This document shows, piece by piece, positions 57,991 to 64,000 of a stretch of 64,000 nucleotides of DNA (position 1 is the first letter of the stretch; every line of letters starts with the position of its first letter). The translations under genes were made by a program, and so were the position numbers. The notes beneath the pieces were generated by a model. That model had not been told where the DNA came from, did not search any database, and saw only the letters and a list, made by a program, of their open reading frames with translations. Source of the DNA: Desulfarculaceae bacterium (GTDB lineage Bacteria; Desulfobacterota; Desulfarculia; Desulfarculales; Desulfarculaceae); contig JAHLKT010000008.1 in the NCBI GenBank assembly GCA_020444545.1, forward strand, positions 124,001 to 188,000. The letters are read 5' to 3'.

Positions 57991-59547
57991 TTAGCGCAGG
58001 GTCACCCCGCTGCCGCGCAGGCGCCAACGGGAGAGGGTCTTCTCGATGTAGACGGCGTCCGGGCCGGCCACGCCGGCGGGCCGGGGCTCGCCATACTCGA
58101 TGTCCTCGTCTTCATCGTACTCGTCGAGGTCCAAAACATGGGCCATGCGCTCCTCGCGCCGCTTGGCGCGCAGGGCTTGCAGCTCGGCAAGCTCGGCCTC
58201 CTTGGCCGCGGCGCGCTCGGCCTCGGCCGCGGCCGCCTTGGCCAGCTCTGCCGCCTTGGCTTCCTCGGCTGCCTTCTTGGCAGCCTCGGCCTCGGCCTTC
58301 TTGGCCGTCTCGGCGTCGGCCTTGCTCTTGGCTGCCGCCTCGGCCTTGGCCTTGGCGTCGGCTTCGGCGTCGGCCGCCGGAGCGGGCTTGGCCTCGGCCG
58401 CCGGAGCGGCGGGGGCCGCAGCCGGAGCAGCGGGGGCCGGCTTGGGCGCGGCCGGCTTGGCCGCCGGCTTGGCCGCCGGCTTGGGCGCGGCCGGAGCGGC
58501 GGCGGGCTTGGGCGCGGCCGCCTTCTTCTCCTTGGGCTTGGCGCCGGGGATCAGGGCCGCCTTGGGGCGGTCGGTCTTGGCACGCTCGGCCGCCGGGGCG
58601 CGCTCGGCCAGCAGGCCGTCGACGATGCCCTTCATCAGCTTGACCGTCTCGGGGTGCCTGAGCAGCAGGATGTCGGAGCCGGCCAGCAGGCAGGCCACCG
58701 CGGCGGCGGTCTCCATGAGGTAGCCGCGCTTCATGGCGTCGCCCAGCTCGGGCGCTTCCTCGCTGCTCTGCTGGGCCTCCTTGGACTTCCAAACCTCGTT
58801 GCCCACGTTGTTGATCATGGGCAGGATCAGCTTGTCGTCCTCCTGGACCAGGGCGGCGGCGCGGATGCGCTCCATCACCGAGTAGCCGTACTCCATGCCG
58901 TAGCCCAGGCCGCCGGTGGTGGGGTCGATGACCAGCTTGTCCAGGGGCACGCCCAGGTTGCCCAACAGGATGTTGAGCTGCTTGGCCAGGTTCACGTCGA
59001 TGGGGCTGGAGGAGATGAGCGACTGCTGGTAAGCCAGGGCCGCCGCGCCAACCTGCTTGTGGTTGTCCTCGTCCACCGGGCCCAGCAAGAGGTTCTTGCC
59101 GGTGTGATCCTCGGCGATCTTCTTGAGCACCTCGGCGTCCTTGGCCGCGTTGGCGCTGCCCCAAACGATGACCGGCACGTCGACCGCGCCCAGCACCTTG
59201 CCCACGACCTCGGAGGCCGCTTCGGGCGAGGCGTCATCGCCGTTGGGGTCGGTGGATTTCAGCTGCACCACGATGGCGTCGGCGCCGAACTCCTCCACGT
59301 TTTTCTTGGCCCAGGCGGCGGGATCGGCCAGCACGTCCCCAAAGGGGGCCTTGGCCGCCTCGGGCCAATCCACAGGCTCGGTGTCCCACACCTCCATGGC
59401 GATTATGGGCTTGGCCGGCATTTGGCCTTCCCACGTGTGGAAGGGATAACAGGTTTCACCGCCCACGGTGATTGCCTTGTCACCCTTGCCCAGCGTCACC
59501 TTCTCGATGGCGCCGGAATATTTTATGGTTGGTATCTCAAAGGCCAC
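57991..59547 (-). CDS. acsD: Corrinoid iron-sulfur protein, small (delta) subunit, with long C-terminal extension
   Basis: A 518-residue form of CFeSP delta. Residues 1-316 are the usual TIM barrel (GGETCYPFHTWEGQMP, VIVWGSANAAKDAEV, VIDPTTGGLGYGMEYGYSVMERIR). Normal delta proteins end about there (310-323). Then come an Ala/Pro/Lys linker (335-395), a charged Ala-rich helix likely to be a coiled coil (396-465) and an acidic strip (DEYDEDED). The final 35 residues start EYGEPRPAGVAGPD and end RGSGVTLR, 30 of 35 identical to the end of AcsE. GTG start at 59547 with GGAGG 8 bases upstream. It is the first acs gene after cooC. Confidence 0.95.
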   Translation of the reverse strand: MAFEIPTIKYSGAIEKVTLGKGDKAITVGGETCYPFHTWEGQMPAKPIIAMEVWDTEPVDWPEAAKAPFGDVLADPAAWAKKNVEEFGADAIVVQLKSTDPNGDDASPEAASEVVGKVLGAVDVPVIVWGSANAAKDAEVLKKIAEDHTGKNLLLGPVDEDNHKQVGAAALAYQQSLISSSPIDVNLAKQLNILLGNLGVPLDKLVIDPTTGGLGYGMEYGYSVMERIRAAALVQEDDKLILPMINNVGNEVWKSKEAQQSSEEAPELGDAMKRGYLMETAAAVACLLAGSDILLLRHPETVKLMKGIVDGLLAERAPAAERAKTDRPKAALIPGAKPKEKKAAAPKPAAAPAAPKPAAKPAAKPAAPKPAPAAPAAAPAAPAAEAKPAPAADAEADAKAKAEAAAKSKADAETAKKAEAEAAKKAAEEAKAAELAKAAAAEAERAAAKEAELAELQALRAKRREERMAHVLDLDEYDEDEDIEYGEPRPAGVAGPDAVYIEKTLSRWRLRGSGVTLR

Positions 59548-59573
59548 GGCAACTCCCTCCAACAGCCACGGGG

Positions 59574-59748
59574 ACAGGGCAATCCCCTGTGAGTGGATAT
59601 CGGGTTTACTGGCAAACCCTTGTCTAGCGCCCTTTCGCCCCTATGGGCGGGGACCCGGCAAAGCCTAGGCTCCCCATGTCCCAATAGACGAATCAGGCAC
59701 CTTGTGAGTAACGGTACAATGGCCCGCCAAAAAAATTTGGCACGGGCC
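59574..59748 (-). promoter_or_regulatory. Structured 5' leader of the acsD transcript
   Basis: Four hairpins can form: 59721-59748 (GGCCCG/CGGGCC plus CCAAA/TTTGG), 59636-59649 (CGCCC/GGGCG), 59602-59619 (GGGTTT/AAACCC) and 59574-59590 (ACAGGG/CCCTGT). No cobalamin-box or tetrahydrofolate riboswitch core was recognised by eye. The remaining bases from 59748 to 59883 hold the promoter and the end of cooC. Confidence 0.5.
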
Positions 59749-59776
59749 AACTACTATCTAGGTGTAAGCGCATACC

Positions 59777-59805
59777 ACCCTAGGCCAAACGCTATACCCT
59801 GTCAA
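59777..59805 (-). promoter_or_regulatory. Candidate promoter of acsDABCE
   Basis: On the minus strand TTGACA (59805-59800), 17 bases, TAGGGT (59782-59777). The -35 box is perfect and the -10 weak. It would let acsD be transcribed apart from cooC, with a leader of about 220 bases. Confidence 0.5.
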
Positions 59806-59883
59806 GAAAAAACGCATAACCATCTGTAATCCTTCACCAGAGCGGTCAATTTGCCCTGCCAGACCGCTAGGATTTCGATCGGT

Positions 59884-60630
59884 CTATGCAAGCACCTTGT
59901 CAAAGGCCGCGAAAGCCGCCGCGATGGAGGGGCTGTCGTCCGGCAATTGACTGGTAGGCTGGCCCTTTAGGTCGTATTCGGCCAGCTGGGGATCGTCCGG
60001 AATGACCGCCAGCAAATTAAGGCCCATGTCCTTGGCCGCCTGCAAAAGCTCCTCGGCGGGCTCGCCGCGCACCATGGTGAGCAGCAGATAGGCCTCGCCC
60101 TGGAGCACATTCATTTCCTTGGCCAGCTCGGCCACCCGCTGGGCCGCCTGCAAGGAGCGGCGGCTGGGGTCGCTGATGACCAGGAGCATGTCCACCCGCT
60201 GGGTGGTCACCCGGCTGATGTGCTCCATGCCGGCCTCGTTGTCCACCACCAGGTAGTCGTAGTTGTCGGCCAGCTTGTCCATGCACTCGGTGAGCAGATG
60301 GTTGGCCGCGCAATAGCAGCCCGCGCCCTCGGGACGGCCCATGGCGATGAGGTCGTAGCCCTTGGTCTCGGCCAGGCACTGGTTGACCCGCATCTCGATG
60401 AAAAGATTCTTGGTCATGCCCTCGGACTGGCCCTTTTTCATGTCTTCGCGGGCGTCGCCCAGGGTGCCGTCGAGCTCGAGGCCAAGCACTTCGTTGAAAT
60501 TACTGTTGGAATCGGCGTCGACCGCCAGCACGGGCGACTTGCCGTGCTCCACCAGCCAGCGCACCAAAAACCCGGCGACGGTGGTTTTGCCCACCCCGCC
60601 CTTGCCAGCCACAGCGATCACGTAGGACAA
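59884..60630 (-). CDS. cooC: CODH nickel-insertion ATPase (CooC/AcsF)
   Basis: A 248-residue MinD/NifH-type ATPase. It has the deviant Walker A AGKGGVGKTTVAG, DADSNSNFNEVLG (switch I), the dimer-bridging Cys pair in GAGCYCAANHLL (CxC motif of CooC) and VVDNEAGMEHISR (switch II). It loads nickel into CODH and ACS. Its position ahead of the acs genes fits. The predicted promoter is about 50 bases upstream, in the gap shared with dnaA. Confidence 0.94.
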   Translation of the reverse strand: MSYVIAVAGKGGVGKTTVAGFLVRWLVEHGKSPVLAVDADSNSNFNEVLGLELDGTLGDAREDMKKGQSEGMTKNLFIEMRVNQCLAETKGYDLIAMGRPEGAGCYCAANHLLTECMDKLADNYDYLVVDNEAGMEHISRVTTQRVDMLLVISDPSRRSLQAAQRVAELAKEMNVLQGEAYLLLTMVRGEPAEELLQAAKDMGLNLLAVIPDDPQLAEYDLKGQPTSQLPDDSPSIAAAFAAFDKVLA

Positions 60631-60677
60631 GGCGATCTCTCCCTGTTTTGGTTCCTAAGCTATAGGTAACACCAGCA

Positions 60678-60706
60678 AAACTATGCCAGGCGTTGCAATG
60701 TGTCAA
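60678..60706 (-). promoter_or_regulatory. Candidate promoter of cooC
   Basis: On the minus strand TTGACA (60706-60701), 17 bases, TAGTTT (60683-60678). Confidence 0.6.
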
Positions 60707-60749
60707 GGTAATTCACCTAAGGCCCCGGCAACCTGTGAAATTTTTGTGG

Positions 60750-60779
60750 TTGCATGGGGTGGGGGAGTGTCCTTATAGT
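60750..60779 (+). promoter_or_regulatory. Candidate promoter of dnaA
   Basis: TTGCAT (60750-60755), 18 bases, TATAGT (60774-60779). The start codon is about 125 bases downstream. Confidence 0.45.
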
Positions 60780-60904
60780 GGGATATCAACGGCGAAACTC
60801 ACGGCTTGTATAAAGCAGGGCGTCATGGCGCGCGTCCAGTGGGGTGATGCGTTCGGGTCCGCTAGTCGTTGTTTAATAACATATTGATTTTTAAAGAGGT
60901 TATT

Positions 60905-62227
60905 TTGCCGGATCACGATTTGTGGCCTGGTGTGGCCAGGCATTTGCGCGCTCAGGTGACGCCCCAAGAGTACGATACCTGGTTCGCTCCGCTCAGCATG
61001 CGTCTGGAAGAGCAGCAGGCGGTATTCACAGTACCCAACCGCTTTTTCGCGGATTGGATCGGCGACCGCTACGGCGCCATTTTGGGCGAGGCCCTGAGCA
61101 TGGTCTCCGGCCAGCCCCTGGAGACCGCCTTTGAGGTGGCCCAGGCCAAGCCCGCCCCCCCCGTGAACAACCAGGCCGCGGCCCCTCCCCAGCCCTCGGG
61201 GCTCAGCCTGAATCCGGCCTATGTTTTCGAATCCTTCGTGGTGGGCCCCTGCAACGAGCTGGCCCACGCGGCCAGCCAGGCCGTGGCCGAAAATCCGGGC
61301 CGCCAGTACAACCCCCTTATGATTTTCGGGGGCTCGGGCCTGGGAAAGACCCACCTGGTGAGCGCGGTGGGCAACTTCATGGCCGGGCACGACGCGGCCA
61401 ACCGGATCCACTACACCAGCTCCGAGGCCTACTCCAACGAGCTGATCCAGGCGGTGCGCTTCGACGGCATCCAGACCTTCCGCGACAAGTACCGCATGGT
61501 CGATTGCCTGGTCATCGAGGACATACAGTTCCTCTCCGGCCGGGAGCGCACCCAGGAGGAGTTTTTCCACACCTTCGAGGCGCTGTTCCAGGCGGGCAAG
61601 CAGATCGTATTGACCAGCGACAAGCTGCCCCGGGACATCCCCGGTCTGGCCGGCCGCCTGCGCACCCGCTTCGAGTGGGGCCTGTTGGCCGACCTGCAAA
61701 CCCCGGACACCGAGACCAAGATCGCCATCCTGCAGCGCAAGGCCGCGGACCGGCACCTGCCCCTGTCGCGCCAAGTGGCATCCTACCTGGCCAAGCAGCC
61801 CGAGAGCTCGGTGCGCATCCTGGAGGGCTACCTCAATCGGCTCATGGCCGTGAGCCAACTGCGGGGCCGCGAGGCGGACCTGGAGCTGGCCCGCCAGGTG
61901 GTGGGGCCCCTGGCCAACGAGCGTCAGGTGAGCGTGGAGGAAGTCTTCCGCGCGGTGGCCGCTCACTACGGGCTCAAGGTCTCGGACCTGAAAAGCGCGC
62001 GCAAGAGCCGCGACATCAGCCGCCCCCGCCAGGTGGCCATGTACCTGGCCCGCCGCCTGACCAACCTCTCCTTCCCGGACATCGGCAAGGCCCTGGGCGG
62101 CAAGGACCACTCCACCGTGGTCAAGGGCGTGCAGCGGGTGGAGAGCCTCATGGCCCAGGACCCGGAGCTTACCGACACGGTGCGCGCGGTGGAAAACGCG
62201 GTGCGCTCGGGGAGACAGAGGGACTAG
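60905..62227 (+). CDS. dnaA: Chromosomal replication initiator protein
   Basis: A 440-residue initiator. TTG start at 60905 with AAAGAGG 5 bases upstream; translation then begins PDHDLWPGVARHLRAQVTPQEYDTWF, the DnaA domain I. Walker A is FGGSGLGKTHLVSAVG, Walker B CLVIEDIQFLSG, and the C-terminal DNA-binding signature is GGKDHSTVVKGVQRVE. Domain II is a short Pro/Ala linker. A longer frame from 60869 has no ribosome site. Typical of dnaA beside an origin. Confidence 0.97.
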   Translation: MPDHDLWPGVARHLRAQVTPQEYDTWFAPLSMRLEEQQAVFTVPNRFFADWIGDRYGAILGEALSMVSGQPLETAFEVAQAKPAPPVNNQAAAPPQPSGLSLNPAYVFESFVVGPCNELAHAASQAVAENPGRQYNPLMIFGGSGLGKTHLVSAVGNFMAGHDAANRIHYTSSEAYSNELIQAVRFDGIQTFRDKYRMVDCLVIEDIQFLSGRERTQEEFFHTFEALFQAGKQIVLTSDKLPRDIPGLAGRLRTRFEWGLLADLQTPDTETKIAILQRKAADRHLPLSRQVASYLAKQPESSVRILEGYLNRLMAVSQLRGREADLELARQVVGPLANERQVSVEEVFRAVAAHYGLKVSDLKSARKSRDISRPRQVAMYLARRLTNLSFPDIGKALGGKDHSTVVKGVQRVESLMAQDPELTDTVRAVENAVRSGRQRD

Positions 62228-62924
62228 GCGGTGGCCTGGCGGTGGAAAAAGGCGGGCAAGGCGGCCGGAGTGGTGGAGAAGCGGAAAGCGAGCGGAGCGG
62301 AGGGTGTAGAAATTTTCAGTGCCGGATCAGCTTCTTGAGAGGGTTTTCCACTTTTCCTCCGGGCTCTATGTATTACTGTTACCTTTATAAATCTAGAGTA
62401 ATAATTCCGTCGTCTTGTGGTTCGGCTCCACCGTATTTGGCTCCCGGGCCGTGCCGGAGCGGGGCGGGGATGATATATAAAACGAGGCCCTGGTAGAGGG
62501 TCGCGGCCGTGGGCAGGGGGTTTGAGTAAAAAGGCAAAGGCCTGGGGGAGGCTCCAGGGGTTCACTTTGCTCCCCCCGCCTCGCCAGGTAAGGACCTCCG
62601 GGGTCCAAGAGATCAAATAACCCGTAAATATATGGGTATTCTCTCATTTCCCCGCAGGCATCCCCCGGTGATGTTCTGTGAATGAATTGTTCCTAATCGT
62701 TATTTTTTGATCAATTCTTCGCGGTAAGGTCTTGTTCTTGTTTCTTTTATTTTAAATGGTCCAGTATTCACATAAAGGTAGGTATTTTAGGGGCCGGTGA
62801 ATTGCGGCTCATTTCAGGGGGGCGGCTGATAGGCGTGGGATGGGGCGTGTTTAGCTTGCCCTGGCCGCGCCAGTTGGGTTAAGGTAACCAGAGTCCTATA
62901 TCCTTTGTCAGAGGTGATAGATAG
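62228..62924. other. dnaA-dnaN intergenic region, candidate oriC
   Basis: About 700 bases without a gene. The right part (62640-62800) is the most AT-rich stretch near dnaA and carries DnaA-box-like nonamers with one mismatch to TTATNCACA: TCATTCACA (62685-62677, minus strand) and GTATTCACA (62764-62772). TTTTCCACT lies at 62344-62352. GATC occurs at about 62610 and 62709. No perfect box was found, so the site is a candidate. The left part is GC-rich with no recognised content. Confidence 0.6.
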
Positions 62925-64000
62925 ATGGAGCTAACCGTTCGCAAAGAAGAGTTGGTCAAGGGGCTGGCTAAGTCCCAGTCTGTGGTCGAGCGCCGCACCT
63001 CCATGCCCATCCTGTCCAACGTGCTCTTGGAGGCCGAGGGGGAAAACCTCACCGTGGCCGCCACGGACCTGGAAACCAGCTTCCAGGGCATCTGCTCCGC
63101 CCGGGTGAGCAAACCCGGCAAGGTGACCGTCCCGGCCCGCAAGCTTTATGAGATCGTCAAAGAGCTGCCCGCAGAGGAGATCTACCTCAAGGACAAGGAC
63201 AACAACTACCTCCACATCTCCGCCGGACGGGCCAGCTTCAATCTGGTGGGGCTCTCCGCCGAGGACTTCCCCAACCTGCCCCAGGTGGAGGACATGCCTT
63301 CGCTGTCCATCGCCGGGGAGGTGCTGGCCGAGATGGTGGAAAAGACCATCTTCTCCATCTCCCAGGAAGACACCCGCTTCAACCTGGCCGGGCTCTACGT
63401 GCAAAAGCGCAAGAGCGACGGCGAGGAGTATCTGCGCTTCGTTTCCACCGACGGCCACCGCCTTTCCCTGGTGGACCGCTCCCTGGAGGGACTGGAGGGC
63501 TTCGCCCTGGACGGCGGGGTGATCATCCCCCGCAAGGGCGTGTCCGAGATGCGCAAGATGGCCGAGGACGCGGAGAGCGTATCCCTGGGGCTCAACCAGA
63601 ACTACGCCACCCTGGCCTTGGACGGGGCCAAACTGATCCTGCGCATGCAGGAGGGCTCCTTCCCGGACTACGAGGTGGTGATCCCCAAGCTGAGCAAGAA
63701 GAACGTGGTGGTCAACCGCCAGGCCTTCTCCGACGTGCTTCGGCGCGTGGCCATCCTGGCCACCGATCGCTTCCAGGGCGTGAAGCTGGACTTCAAGGAA
63801 GGCCTCCTCGAGGTGGTGAGCCAGAACCCGGATCTGGGCGAGGCGCGCGAGGCCCTGGAGGTGGACTACGACGGCGACGCCCTGAGCGTGGGCTTCAACG
63901 CCCGCTACTTCCTGGATCTCTGCGCGGCCATGAAGAGCGAAGAGATCACCCTGGGCTTCGTGGACGAGCAGCACCCCTGTTTGATCAAGGGCGAGGCCGA
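62925..64000 (+). CDS. dnaN: DNA polymerase III beta subunit (sliding clamp), 3' end missing
   Basis: The first 358 residues of the clamp. It begins MELTVRKEELVKGLAKSQSVVERR, contains TSMPILSNVLLEAEG, VSTDGHRLSLVDRSL and DFPNLPQVED-type family segments, and reaches the third clamp domain. GAGGTGA lies 7 bases before the ATG at 62925. Only the last few residues (usual total about 370) lie beyond the window. It is the processivity factor loaded by the clamp loader whose delta' subunit is encoded at 42951-43943. Confidence 0.96.
   Translation, partial: MELTVRKEELVKGLAKSQSVVERRTSMPILSNVLLEAEGENLTVAATDLETSFQGICSARVSKPGKVTVPARKLYEIVKELPAEEIYLKDKDNNYLHISAGRASFNLVGLSAEDFPNLPQVEDMPSLSIAGEVLAEMVEKTIFSISQEDTRFNLAGLYVQKRKSDGEEYLRFVSTDGHRLSLVDRSLEGLEGFALDGGVIIPRKGVSEMRKMAEDAESVSLGLNQNYATLALDGAKLILRMQEGSFPDYEVVIPKLSKKNVVVNRQAFSDVLRRVAILATDRFQGVKLDFKEGLLEVVSQNPDLGEAREALEVDYDGDALSVGFNARYFLDLCAAMKSEEITLGFVDEQHPCLIKGEA

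Noticed and set aside
59548-59805. Cobalamin or tetrahydrofolate riboswitch before acsD
   Set aside because: No B12-box or THF core sequence could be recognised; only simple hairpins are visible. A covariance search is needed to exclude it.
1-64000. tRNA, rRNA or insertion-sequence transposase genes
   Set aside because: None was recognised anywhere in the window on either strand by eye.

Overview
The window is a high-GC chromosomal segment of an anaerobic bacterium. Gene content points to a Desulfobacterota (former Deltaproteobacteria) lineage, probably a complete-oxidising or autotrophic sulfate reducer of the Desulfarculales type. The main reason is a full carbonyl-branch Wood-Ljungdahl operon (cooC-acsD-acsA-acsB-acsC-acsE), supported by split F0 genes with a b/b' pair, a PurSL/PurQ enzyme and an early-haem/sirohaem cluster. 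The species is inferred, not shown. dnaA and dnaN at the right end place the window at the replication origin, with a candidate oriC between them.

Layout. 1-4.2 kb: an MFS transporter cut by the window edge, two small lipoproteins, a fused M16 peptidase and a small membrane protein. 4.2-5.2 kb: an AT-richer islet with an orphan winged-helix/RHIM-like protein. 5.2-8.0 kb: a translationally coupled precorrin-2 dehydrogenase / CcsA-HemX / hemA operon. 8.1-12.7 kb: the F0 part of an ATP synthase read leftwards from a strong promoter (atpZ, atpI, atpB, a five-hairpin c subunit, a normal c subunit, b', b), followed by a cytidylate-kinase-like gene. 12.9-14.0 kb: dodecin and prmA.

14.2-24.1 kb: a branched-chain amino-acid operon (ilvD-ilvB-ilvN-ilvC-leuC-leuD-leuB plus an exported acetolactate decarboxylase). 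It is preceded by a leader-peptide gene and a mutually exclusive terminator/antiterminator, so it is very likely controlled by attenuation. Large hairpins sit between ilvC and leuC and between leuC and leuD. 24.1-27.6 kb: small membrane proteins, an AEC transporter and a CoA-transferase/GNAT fusion.

27.6-33.8 kb: two tandem copies of a divergent module (membrane-bound LytTR regulator facing a beta-barrel outer-membrane protein). The same interspersed repeat pair lies before, between and after the copies. 33.9-37.3 kb: two methyltransferases, an NCS2 permease and a small membrane protein. 37.3-47.4 kb: a tightly packed housekeeping run (purSL, purQ, HD/OB nuclease, tmk, holB, ricT, metG, DUF4019-like). 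47.5-50.7 kb: SpoIIAA-like protein, TraT-like lipoprotein, a DUF134/Gly-Gln-Gly cluster and a secreted Cys-rich protein. 50.7-60.7 kb: the acs operon, in which AcsD and AcsE carry the same unusual C-terminal 35-residue tail.

The strongest candidates for something undescribed are (1) the fused five-hairpin c subunit, in which three middle hairpins have lost the ion-binding glutamate, encoded beside a normal c subunit with an apparent two-carboxylate Na+ motif; (2) the shared C-terminal tail on AcsD and AcsE; (3) the ilv-leu attenuator; and (4) the repeat-flanked LytTR/outer-membrane-protein modules.
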